This document shows, piece after piece, positions 11,177-22,384 of a stretch of 64,000 nt of DNA; the first letter of the stretch is position 1, and each line of letters starts with the position of its first letter. The notes under the pieces were generated by a model. That model searched no databases and had not been told where the DNA came from. It saw only the letters and a program-made list of their open reading frames with translations. This DNA is from Ceratodon purpureus (lineage: Eukaryota; Streptophyta; Bryopsida; Pseudoditrichales; Ditrichaceae), in contig CM026433.1 of the NCBI GenBank assembly GCA_014871385.1, positions 8,993,433-9,057,432 on the forward strand, read 5' to 3'. The position numbers were made by a program, and so were the translations under genes.

Positions 11177-12250
11177 TTACCGCGACTCTGAAACCGATCC
11201 TCGTGTAGAGGTTTGAGAAACGAAGGGCACCTGTGCATGTGAAGTATCAATGCCTGCATGATCCATCAGATAATGCAGCCACGACGTTCCTATTACTCCC
11301 CAACCTTCTTCTTTATCAGGGACTTCTTTATTCCCCGGCAGTGTCGTCGTTGAACAGCTTACAGAAGCAGCTGGCTTAGGGTTTGATGGTGGTGCTCTGC
11401 TGGGAGCTTCTGCAATCCACGCATCTGTGAAGTTAAAGACATGCTGTATCGCGGGAGCTTTTTGACGGCGTTCTGCCTCTCAGTATGTACAATTCTGTCA
11501 ATCTTACTAATTTGTGATCAAGGTGGCTGCACACTGAGATTGCCGTGGCAACTTGATGACGTGATATTCTGATTCATTTCTTGGCACTACTATGGCCTTT
11601 CCTGCAGGATCCGACACAGATGCTTCGTTTAATGCTTTGCCAATTTCCAGATTGCAGTGGACTTGTATTTGCAGACATATGACTAAAACCCTAAGTTCCA
11701 AACAAAATGGTGACATCTCTCCTGTTCGCAACATTCACGGCATAAAAATGTTAGAAATCCGACTCGAAAACGTCATGACTCCTGCCGTCCAGTTAGCGTT
11801 CGATAGTGTTGCATAAACATCCTAATTTGTAAATCGGGGTACCTGTAGTTATGTACTTTGATTTCTACATAAGGCCCTAATTAGCGGAGCACAACTGCAG
11901 CATGCAAGCAACCAGGAGACTATCGACAGGGACCATCGCTGGGCATGTCTGGAAAGCGAGGCCCTTCAGCAGCAATGTCTCTGTTCTAGCAGCTCCAGGA
12001 TTTCTTCCTTCCTTCAGAAATTGTAACGCCATGTGCACTTCCCGGGCTTCTTTCAAAGGTATTTGCAAGTGCAGGCTAGAGAATTCTTTAGAATTGGAAT
12101 TGAGCTGCTCCCGATCATGATCATCCAATGAAAATGTTGCAGAACTTGGCAGTCCTTCAGCGTTGATTTTTCCACATGGAATAATTATTGAGCCTCACCT
12201 GGATTCAGATTATCCCATATGGATTGACCCTCCTCACCTCCCCTCAAAGT
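11177..12250 (-). other. Unidentified coding-like patch on the minus strand (possible gene, pseudogene or captured fragments)
   Basis: Several minus-strand stretches look like real exons although most lack a start codon. One is open from 11479 to the stop at 11177-11179 (about 100 codons, including KAPAIQHVFNFTDAWIAEAP and DKEEGWGVIGTSWLHYLMDH). One lies at 11507-11700 (VHCNLEIGKALNEASV, EYHVIKLPRQSQ). One spans 11877 to about 12190 (SLHLQIPLKEAREVHMALQF). A short piece near 12205-12250 reads GQSIWDNLNP before a GTGAGG donor. The patch is richer in GC than its surroundings. I could not join the pieces with normal-size introns: the gap between the first two is under 30 bp and changes frame. 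I do not recognise the protein. Two G-boxes lie just upstream for this strand. Confidence 0.3.
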
Positions 12251-12301
12251 ACAAGAGGGTGGGTGGGGGTGGGCAAGATTATTAAGAAGCGTTCCTGATT
12301 G

Positions 12302-12333
12302 CCACGTGGCACCTCCTCAAGGTGTCCACGTGG
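12302..12333. promoter_or_regulatory. Pair of G-boxes (CCACGTGG)
   Basis: Two perfect palindromic CCACGTGG sites at 12302-12309 and 12326-12333, with a third at 10951-10958 on the other side of the coding-like patch. CACGTG is the core bound by plant bZIP and bHLH factors. If the minus-strand patch is a gene, the pair would lie upstream of it. Confidence 0.4.
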
Positions 12334-12345
12334 CAGTGTGAGTAT

Positions 12346-12385
12346 GTGAGAGTTGTGTATTAATTAATTAATGCACAATTCTCAC
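12346..12385. repeat. 40 bp imperfect palindrome around TTAATTAATTAA
   Basis: The arms GTGAGAGTTGTGTATTAA and TTAATGCACAATTCTCAC are complementary with few mismatches. The core TGCATTAATTAATTAA recurs in inverted orientation at about 10885-10900, so the pair brackets the coding-like patch. Confidence 0.5.
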
Positions 12386-12389
12386 ACTA

Positions 12390-13715
12390 TCAGGGACATT
12401 CTGACTTTGTGACACATTCTGACTATCAGGGACACATGCTCCACTTTGTGAGGTGTGGAGGCTGGTCAAAGTATACAATAATTTGAGGTGTAGACAACCT
12501 TTTATGTCCATCAATTTTCTAGTGTTCAGCGCAGGCATTTTTGTTTTTCACTTTAGCCTATTGTATGGTGGATCCAAGAACTTATGTAAACACTTGGACA
12601 TTGGGCATGCTCACTCACACTTCAACTGGACTAATTACTTCAGACCAAGTCAATGTTCACTTCAAGGATACATGTAAATTACAAAAAATTATCTACCATG
12701 TTGAAATTACACTATGGTTGAAGATCCATATTTTAGATCAGTTGTTTGGGAGTAGCTAGTGATTGCTCAAACACACTTGTTCACGTACTTGACTCACAGT
12801 CCGAGGGATCAGTTATGAGAAGTGTACAAAGTAATTGGACATTCGAAGGAAAACACATATGTAATATGATCGTAGAGTGCAATGTGCATTGGCCACAGAG
12901 TTATGCCATCTGCAAGACATCAAACGCTAGAAGCATTTCATTTAGTTTCTTTTTGCAGATACTCCTGTATTGAATTTAGTGTTGCAAAAATCAACAGGCA
13001 GTAACAACAAATACATAAATCTATGGGTCCATTCTCCAATCCACCGTGCAAGACGCACGGATGGAACAATCTTGGGAAGACAGCAAATAAGGACGGGGGC
13101 ATGAACATTTAGATTCCCCAAGAGTCTTATCATACAGTATGAGAAAGCAGCCATTGACGGATCCCTAATTCTGGATTTTGAGGACCAAAATAATCAACTT
13201 GTCAGCACAATAGGAAAAAAAGTGGTGGAAGTGACAAAGACTCTTCTGCTCTCCATCAAGTCATGTCATTCTGTTCTCGAAATGCAAGTGAACTGCCCAA
13301 ACAATGACCTCAGCTGTTCCATATTGCTCTGTTTGGACAGCTCTCATCCAAGCAGAAGCATATTGGTACAGCAAAGTTTTTTACTTCATATTTATGTGTT
13401 TATTTTTAAAACAACCTCAAATATATTTTTGACTCCATTTGTGTCAAATAACAGTTTAAAATAAGATATTATCCAAAACTCCAAGCCACTGTCCTTGATT
13501 CACTTCGAATCAATTCTTCAGGACTCAAAATGTTTACTGACAGTGTGCTTAAAATTAGATACATTTATGATGAGGTGTTGCAGGAGGCATGTGGCTGGCA
13601 TGCTCAAATATGAATTACTGTAAATAGGTTAGGGCAGGTTTACACACAAAAAAAACATTGGGTTAGAGTAAAAAGAAATGGAGATTTTTCATTGGTAGAT
13701 AGATAGCCTTGGGAC
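12390..13715. other. Intergenic AT-rich DNA, no gene recognised
   Basis: A CTATCAGGGACA segment is repeated at about 12387 and 12424. Nothing else was recognised before the TTA target site of the next element. Confidence 0.5.
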
Positions 13716-13867
13716 TTAGGCCCTCTTTACACTAGAAACCAAAAGTCATGGAGAAAATCAGCCAAGGGCCATGGCTTATTCTTGAGAAGTTCAACTCCAA
13801 ACTTGGTGTTCTTTGGATACAGTGTAAAATGAGAAGGGGCCTACAAATAATGTGCTAAAAAATTTAA

Positions 13868-14721
13868 CCCCTAATTGACCAAAGTCCTAGAATGGGCGTT
13901 TTTGAAATTTGGGCAGGTTCCTAAATATTCAAATTTACTTGAAATTTTTTGAATTTTTTTTGTAGGGAAAGGTTTTTTCAAAAGGTTTATGGGGATATTT
14001 TTTTAATTTTTTTTGGATGAAGTGAGCAAAAGTTATGCTCCTCTGAGCATAAAATGCCCTTCCACGGGCAGGCTCTCAGCCACTGTGAATGCAGCAATGT
14101 TTGCCCGAAACTGCCCAAAACTGCCCAAAACTGCCCAAATCTGCCTAAAGACAAAACTTTGAAATTCCACCAAAAATTGAGATTCTAGTTTTTCCCAAAA
14201 ATAAAAATTTCTATATGTAGAAGAGCTGCCAGTAGAGCATGTTTCCACCGTTTGGATTTTCAATCCAAGAATGTTTCATATGCTATTTTTATTGTTTAAA
14301 AACGGCCTTTGTATGTGAATTTCAGCATACCCTCTTGTGAAAATTGATGATTTTCTCAAGGTCCAACACCTTGCATGGGTATGCCATTTTGTGGACATGT
14401 ACCTAACTCACCTAGGAACACGAATCTAAAGAAACGCCATCCAAATCTACTCAAAAAAATGGTTTTTTTGGACCCCAAAATACTGCTGTCGTCTTTTTGC
14501 AGGGTAAAAAAAACTTTTTTTTCAACTTTGAATGTTATAATCACTCAAATGGTAAGGAATGAGATTGTGAGATTTGATATGCTTATAGACATAGAAGTTA
14601 GATACAAGATCTTACGGTTGGAAATACCAAAATTGGTTTCAATTTTGCACTATCTAGCTTGCTTTCAAAAGGGACTATTTGGTGGCAGTTTTGAGCAAAA
14701 ACATCCTTGGTCAATTAGGGG
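13868..14721. mobile_element. TTAA-flanked non-autonomous DNA transposon, copy A
   Basis: Ends CCCCTAATTGACCAA and its inverted copy, with TTAA at 13864-13867 and 14722-14725. 854 bp, non-coding. It lies inside the PIF-type MITE at 13719-16141. Confidence 0.8.
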
Positions 14722-14737
14722 TTAATACCTTTTTTAA

Positions 14738-15824
14738 CCCCTAAAGCATTTGGCCATAAAATCCCAAATTCTGCAACAAATCTTCCATGTTTTAGTTCAA
14801 GGTAGAATTATGCAAACTTGAACGTATTTAGGAGAATCCAACCGTAGGATCTAGTACCTAACCTTGTACATGTATGTGTACACAAAATTTCAGACTTTAA
14901 CTCTTCACCGTTTGGAAGATCATAAGGTTTGAACTTGAGTGAAAAGTTTTTTTTGGTCCTGCCCGGCAGGGACAGCCATACTTTGGAAAGTAAAACAATC
15001 CATTTTGAAGATCGCATGGGTGGAGGCTCTTCAGTTTTGGATTCTAAAGTGAGTTGGGAGTATGCTCAAAAAAATTGAAGACAATACAACACACATAAGC
15101 ATTGGAAAACCACATTTCGAGTGACAAGAGTCAAATGAAATGCATATACACTGGCTCTTTTTCCACACTACAAATGCCTAAGAAGATCATCTAATTTTTG
15201 GGAATCCGAACGGTGTATACATGCATTTGTATGGAAAAGAAATTGTAGAGGAAAGAAATCCAAAAAATAAATAAATCTAAAATAGATATGAATTTTACAG
15301 CATATACTGTGGTTTGGGAGGAGAAAATGGTGAAGGAAAAATGGGTGATGAAGGTGACCCAATCACTGTTGATCTGTCTTGACAGTTCTTATAATACTTG
15401 AAACTTTGATTGAGTATATCTCAAGATCCGTACGGTCAAAGTTTACAAAACTTGGCTTGTAGACTGATTGGACGGCTTTGAACAAGATCCTACGGTTGGT
15501 TTTTTCAAAATCAAGTTTTAAAAAAAATTGTGAAACAATTTCAGAAAGGATTATTTGGAAGTCACTATAGACTTTCACAGATTTGATACACCACTCCCAT
15601 CGACCGCAAACCTGCCCGAGTTGCCCTGAATTGAATTTTGGTCTTTAAACACGAATTATTTCTTAACTACGGGCCCGATGGAAATAAAATTTGGTCTTGC
15701 TAGAAAGATATGACAATTTCCCATGTTGTGCCAAAGTTACAGCCACATCCGAAAAATTTTGACTCATAGGGAGCCTGACCGGACCCTAAATCATACCAAA
15801 ACTGTTGAGTTGGTGCTTTAGGGG
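14738..15824. mobile_element. TTAA-flanked non-autonomous DNA transposon, copy B
   Basis: Ends CCCCTAAAGCA and its inverted copy, with TTAA at 14734-14737 and 15825-15828. 1087 bp, non-coding. Interior and right end (GAGCCTGACCGGACCCTAAA ... GTTGAGTTGGTGCTTTAGGG) resemble copy E, making B and E one subfamily. It starts 8 bp after the right TTAA of copy A. Confidence 0.8.
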
Positions 15825-15908
15825 TTAATATAGGATTATGAAAAATTATTAAATAAATGAAAATGATTAGCTGTGAGAATTTTGGCCAAATGGCCTCTCG
15901 GATTTTAA

Positions 15909-15938
15909 GTCAGGCCGACCTCTTGAGGTTGGCCTGAC
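15909..15938. repeat. Internal hairpin of the PIF-type MITE
   Basis: A 30 nt near-perfect inverted repeat: arm GTCAGGCCGACCTC pairs with the following arm with one G-T position. It occupies the position held by a different but also self-complementary 30 nt sequence in the MITE at 19852. Confidence 0.75.
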
Positions 15939-16144
15939 TAAAAATCTGGGGGTTATAAAAAATGTGCCTTTTTGTTGCTACCAATGACAAAAGTATTGTC
16001 TATATCATTTTCTCCTCGTTTAGTTTCTTCGGCTGAAATTTTGGAGGTAAAGTGACATTTCTTGGTCTTCTCAATTTCTAGGCATGTCATTGGCTGAAAA
16101 ATCTTTTCTCACAGCCTTTCTCCTCTAGTGTAAAGGAGGCCTTA

Positions 16145-19100
16145 GCTTTTGGGTATATACCAAAGAAAATATGGGTTCGAGCTCAATTGTTTTTTGTAGA
16201 TGAAAAATCTAGTTTGAATCCTACATGGCAAATGTAGATTGTGATTTCCTTGGGCTCAAGCCCATTCAACATAGAAACCTCACAAAGCTTTTTATTTCTT
16301 AAGTACATGTCAAAAAATTACTCTTAGAATCATTTGGATCCAGAAAAACTAAAAAATTTAGAAAGTGAAATTTACAGTCAAAGATTATTGCAATTAAGAA
16401 ATACGCTCAATTATTTTTGGACTTTAATGATTTTATTATTATCATTTTTCTTCCATGTATTATGACTATTCATTTTGGATTGACATAAAAATTTGGTCCA
16501 CAACTCACTTGCAACTCATAAGATAATGGGTGACAATAGAGGAAAGGACTCATCTCTTTTATTTTTTGTTTCATTAAATGTAACTATGATATACGACAAG
16601 CAAAAAATGGAGGTATGTGCATGTTTTATGAAATCAAAACAATCAAGTCATGTCATAACTATGTATTTTGGAAATTTTTCAACTTCGTTTTTTGTTGCAA
16701 TGAAATGTTGCACATACAATCAAAGAATTAAAGATTTGATGATGAATTAAGCTTTGTTTAAAGAATGTTTCAAACCATTGTTGAAGATTATAATGAAAGG
16801 TAGTTCGAACAGACACTTAATTCACGTTGGTCTCCTCTGAAGACCAAAGTTTTTCTCTCTTATAATGAAAGAATTGATGTCCTTCATTTTTACAAAATTT
16901 ATCTATAATGATGAGACAAGAAAGGTGACTCTGGCTAGGTGCTAAGGATTTAATGAAGTCTAATTTTCATTCTATTTCTAACTTGATTCTTTTTGATTGA
17001 ATGATTTGTATTTAATACAAGATAAAGGAATTTTACCATGGTCTTTATTATATTTTCTATGATTTTAGTTTTTTTCAATATAATCATCAATCACATATTA
17101 TTTACAGCACAGTAATTAAATCGATATTTTGGATTTTCAAAAATTCATTTATTTCCAATTTTCTATAAACTTGATAAAAATGTTTTTTGATATTTGTTTT
17201 TCGAATAGTGACCAATGAATTTGAAAAGAACATTATCTGTAGATAGCACATCGATTTCTTAATATAGAAAATTATAAAATTCACATTATACATTGATCAT
17301 AGTAGCCAAATTAATCATCCATAACAGAAGCCTACTTCCATGGTCATAGGAATAAGCATTTAGAAATTAACCAACTTGTGGAAAAATTGCAACAATATAT
17401 TCAATATCATTTAGAAGTTCCTCTTTATTGAAATTGAATTATTTAGTATATTTACACTAGCATAGTTTTGACGTCATTAAATGTTAAATGGTTAATAAAC
17501 AATGCGTGAATAGGCATGTATATCATGACCAACTACAGATAGTAGAAGATTTTTATTTTCTTGTGAATATTTTGACAAAGAAAATAATTTTGGCTCTAAA
17601 AGAAATTTTGGCTTAATAATCAATTAAAGTGCAAAAAGTGGTTATAGGCAGTTCAAAAAATAATATCTCAAACTTGGGCAGTTTTAACTTACACTTTGTA
17701 GTGTGCTCTTCAAACCATCACATTCCACTACCAACACTAGAATTCTATTTTAATTTTTTTGGACAAATAGAGTCAAGAATTTCCAAAAAATTTAGGCAGA
17801 CCTGTATTTAAATATTTTCTACCTAAGGTGCTAGTAACTTCCGGTCCCGACACAAAATTGGAGCACAATATAAAGCTCGTTGAAAGCAAACCAATACTTT
17901 CCAAATTTTGTTTTTGGAAGATTTGAGCCATACTTGGTAATTGAAACCTCCATAAACCACTCAATTCTGAAATTTATTTTATAAAATTCATTGCAACTAA
18001 TTTCAAATACATATTAAATTGCCATTATAAAGATGATAAAAGGCTTGTTTCCTTTACAAGAAACTCTAATCTCACAAAAAATTCACTGTATTGGATACTT
18101 TGGATAACTTTAGTACAAAACCAAAGTGTTTGACACTTAGCATCCTTGCAATTGTGATTGCAAAATCCTTAGGATGCTCTACCTTTCAGTAAAGCGTGCA
18201 AACGGGCCTAGTTAGAATCATATGAATACGGTACTCCAGGTTCACGTACAATACGATCATGCTGTACTGTACCACATATATACTTATTACTCACTTGGTA
18301 AATTTTCATATACGGTATTGTACTATTGTAGCTGTTAGAGTATTCTGCGGTAAAGCTGCTGCCATGTTTGTCTGTTTGCAACAGTAAGTAATGGAATGAA
18401 GATAATAACAGTGACAAACTTTTAACTCAACAGAGTTCCATGATTTGGACGAACTTGGTCTAAGCTAGCCTGGGATTTGCAAAGCAAAAGCAGGGAATCT
18501 TTGGGCACCAAGTCATTCAGTTGGTGTTCTCCACAAGTGACCAACATGCAATATAAAAGTGGCCTCGGGGTTTCAACTCTTTCTAAGATAGGAAAAGTGG
18601 CCGTTGATAACTAAACGCCAGGTTTGCGTCACCACTGCCACCGTCTAAGTTACCTGATGGACCTCACCACAGTGCCACACAATCCCTTTGCAATGGATGT
18701 GGAGTCCAATAAATGTCAGTGTGAACTCCACATCCATTATACATAATTATTATCATGTAAAATTGTGGTAAAAATTTCAATGCAAAAAAAGGATAAAGTG
18801 AACTTTTTTTGTTTTTTTTTTTTTTTTGTTTTGTTTTTTTTTGTTTTTCATATTTTCTTTAAAAATAATTAAGTGGTGTTCTTGGATCCGAAAATAGATG
18901 TATGAAGGAACTATGATTTGGGATTGAGATATGAATGAATTCATGTTTTGTAAGTAGTAATGCTACACATTTATAAAATTTTGAAGGGAATTTTGTGTTT
19001 ATTTCAATCATCCATCTAAATTTGTTTTAGAGTAGAGGCACCAATGTATGGTTATAATTTATGTTGTTGTATTATTTAGAAACCAGGTGTGTATTTGACA

Positions 19101-19848
19101 AAATTTTAGCGAGATCTTATGAGAATTGAAGGTTTGTGAGAGCACATCCTCCAATCCACTCCCCAATTTCCTGTCCCTATTGCATTTTTTCTCTCTCCAA
19201 GCCTCAGCCAACTCTAAGCACTCTCCCAATTCTTGTCTCTTTTAGCCGAGGAAAAAAATGCCCCTCCTCCAGTACATTATAGACTGGATCCTCAAAACAT
19301 GATGATAGGCTTGTCACTTGTGTCTTGACTCTTTGCAACCTCACAATTGGTGCTTAAGCATCCTAGGACACAAATCACAACCATCATAAAATCACCAAAA
19401 GCATGTCAATCAAATGATGCCCCAAGGGTACCTCTTATTGAAAAACTTAACTGCTTTTGCGACATACCGATACTGTATGAAGGAAATACTTAAAAAAAGG
19501 AAAAAATAAGTTCTGACAGTCATAATTTTTGGAGTGAGCCGTGGCCTGCATTTATATCTACTTGAGAAGATGCTCACCTGCAATGCCTGTGCACATGCAG
19601 GCGTGCAGGAACCTGGGGTGCAGCATATGCCGTCTCTCTTGAGTCTTCATCATGCTCGGTGACTGAACTCACAGAGCATCCATTGCACCGGTGCCACTCA
19701 AAGGGGGCTTCATCTGTTAATGATTGATGGCAAACACAGTAGTATAGTACCATATCTGCAAAATAGAATAAGACTGTACTAAGGTTCAACACCTCCCTGC
19801 TAGTCATAGATAACCTATCTCCACTGGGTTTCTGTAAACACGAGAACC
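16145..19848. other. Intergenic AT-rich DNA, no gene recognised
   Basis: About 3.7 kb without a coding pattern. T-rich low-complexity sequence is at 18809-18850. No terminal repeats with target duplications were found. Confidence 0.5.
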
Positions 19849-19851
19849 TAA

Positions 19852-20302
19852 GGGGCGGTTTACACTATGGACCATGAAGATATCCCAAGAGAATTATAAA
19901 GATTTCATGGTCACGGCTCTTGGTCTAGAGCCGTGACCATGAAAAAAAAAAAATCATTTTTTAAATGTCTTGGTCACTTGTCATGGTGTAAAGCGGATTT
20001 GGACCGGGACGACTTTGGGCTGAATTTTTCAGATTTTGGCCAATCACTGATTTTGTGCCCAACGGTCCCCTTGTTTTCCGTCGAGTCGACCTCTTTACCT
20101 CGACTCGACTAAAAACCCGTTGGACCATGAAACATTATCCACTAGGTAGAAAATAGCACATTTTGGTAACCTCAAACTTTGTGGTCAATCTCCTTTTTTC
20201 AAGGTAGTGTAAAGCGAAGTCGGACAGGGACAACTTCCTTGGCCAATCACAGATTTTAGAGGGCCGTGGTCAATGTCCACGGTCCATAGTGTAAACCGCC
20301 CC
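19852..20302. mobile_element. PIF/Tourist-type MITE, 451 bp
   Basis: The termini GGGGCGGTTTACACTATGG and its inverted copy are flanked by TAA at 19849-19851 and 20303-20305. Further GTGTAAAGCG motifs lie inside each end. The GGSSNNNTTTACACYA terminal pattern is shared with the elements at 13719 and 45859. Confidence 0.9.
20080..20109. repeat. Internal hairpin of the PIF-type MITE
   Basis: Perfect 10 bp arms GTCGAGTCGA/TCGACTCGAC around a 10 nt loop, 30 nt in total and followed by TAAAAACCCG. The equivalent hairpin at 15909-15938 is also 30 nt and is followed by TAAAAATCTG. Confidence 0.75.
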
Positions 20303-20305
20303 TAA

Positions 20306-22384
20306 GTATCAGTTCTATTGTTCCCTTCAATTGTTTTCTTTTTGTAAGTTGGCCAAACTTGTAAAATACAAAATGAAAGAAGAATTCTAGTCCCTTTTAT
20401 ATGCTACAGATATTAGGTTGTCAATGAAGAAGAATTTGATTCATGTTAGGGGAATAACGACAGCCTTTCAAGAAAAAAAAATAAAACGAAAAAATTCTTT
20501 GAAAAAATATCCCATGTAAAGGTTGTTTCAATAAAAGTCTTGATTTCAACACCCAAATGGACTTTCTCACACAAAGATTGACACTACTTCTACACTACCG
20601 ACCTACAACATATGACCTATATCCACAAATACTGGGTGATCAAAGAACAGTCACTGAATGCACGCAGGGCCACTGGCCCATCAACCAAAGCTCCACTGCC
20701 CAGCCCATTTCTCTTCCTCCCCTCCCCTTCACCACTCTCAAGAAAACTGTTCCCAAAATCCCCATGGATGAAAGGAAAACACGACCACTCTGGCACTCAC
20801 ACTCGCATCACACCCATGGCATGAACACCAGTGTCAAACATTTCTAACTTATACGATGATGATGCTTTTGCGCTACAGTCCCCTCATCTCACTCTTGCCC
20901 AAAAAGACCTCCCCTTTCCTTTTTCCACTCCTCCCCAAGCCTGTCTGAAAAAAAACACCCACACTCCCTTCTCTCCAACCCCATCATCCTCAAAACTCCA
21001 TACTTCTCATAGCTCTCCACCATCATCATCACCATCAATACCATCATTCTCTACTCCCCACTGCTTCCATTTGTCACCCACATTACTTGTGAGCTCCACC
21101 ATCATTAGTACCCTCCATCATCCCTGTCTGGTATTCACACCAAGAGACTGGGTTGTCTAGATTGCATTCGATTGCACAATATCACAGCTTGAGTGAAAGC
21201 TCAGTCCAGACAGAAACTGCAAGCGACTGATCACATCTGCAGCTGCGTCTGAAACAGTTCATACTGTTGAACCGAAACAGAGCCAAAACAGTGGCAAAAC
21301 AGTGGCAAAAACAGCAACTTTGAGGAGGAGCTAGAGTTGCTAGATTGGTCATTCCGGGAGAAACTTGGTAGCTAGAAACAGGGAAGAAATTTTGCAAGGT
21401 TTGATGTGTGTGTGTGTGTGTTTGTGTGAGGATTTCGGTACTGGTGTTTGGTTCTGTGAGTTTGGGATGAGTTTGTGAGGAGAGAGGTGCTGGTTGGTGG
21501 AGTGACTGGAGTGACGACGTGAGGAGCCATATTTGGAATTCGGCTAGCGCATGGCGGCGGTGTGGGAATCTCGCCGCATTGACGAAGGTGAGCTTGTGGA
21601 AGAGCGTGGCTTGATTCGGGGGGTTGGGTGCTTGGTTTCTAGAAACTAGCGCTCAGATGGGCGCCGCCAGCAGCAGTGGGGGAGGGGGAGGAGATGCGAG
21701 ATGGATGTGAATTCTGTGCATGAATTGGGTGGAGGCGAATCTAGGAAGCTCTGTTAGGGTGGGTTGAGAGTGGGGTGGAGTGGAGTGAAGTGGGATCATG
21801 CCGCGGAGGGCGTGGAATTTCGTTGCGTGACACGCGAGTGTGTGGCGGCTGAGATCTCGCACCAGGTGGCTCTGGCGCGGAGGGTGGTGTCAGTGGGGGT
21901 AGCACAGATTGTCGGAAGGGAGGGAGGGGCGGTGGAAGTTATGGAGTTTCAGATCCGGAGCGCAGGTGGGGCCGAATGCTGCTGCTCCGGCAAGCGCAGC
22001 CAGTTTGGGATTACCTACTGGTTGACAGAGTTCAATCTCGTCGCGTAAGGTGCGCTTCCAGGTTCCAACTCCTTGGTTCTTGTGGGGTGAAGATCGAGCT
22101 TCTAGGTTGGCGTCTCTGAAAGATTAGGAGACAAGGATCACTAGTCGGTTAAAGCTAGCGAAATGCCCACCGACTAGGACATGCCCTAGATTTCAGTGCA
22201 TTCGTGTTCGTTAGTTGAGATCTGGTTCACGGGTTGAGTCGCCGAATTCGTGACGGGAAATGAATTCCGGAGCGATGTAGATGGTTTCTGGATTTCCGGT
22301 TCAGTGGAAGATGATGTCTTCTTCGTCTGCTGCAACAGGTAGGAGGTGAGGATCAGTCGGAGTCCGGAAGTGGAGTTCGCAAGG
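20306..22384. other. 5' flank and probable leader of the FPP gene
   Basis: This region contains CT/CCATCA-rich low-complexity sequence (about 20990-21130), a TG microsatellite (21405-21420) and then a GC-rich stretch from about 21530 to 22340 that is probably the transcribed leader. A short upstream frame starts at ATGGCGGCGG (about 21550) and runs into a GTGAGC donor. A leader intron ending at CTGCAACAG (about 22339) is possible. Confidence 0.4.

Larger units (their letters stand above)
13719..16141. mobile_element. PIF/Tourist-type MITE expanded by two nested insertions
   Basis: The termini GGCCCTCTTTACACTAGA and (reversed) GGCCTCCTTTACACTAGA are flanked by TTA at 13716-13718 and 16142-16144. 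Without the two nested TTAA elements (13868-14721 and 14738-15824) about 0.46 kb remains, matching the related MITE at 19852-20302. It has no coding capacity. Confidence 0.85.
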
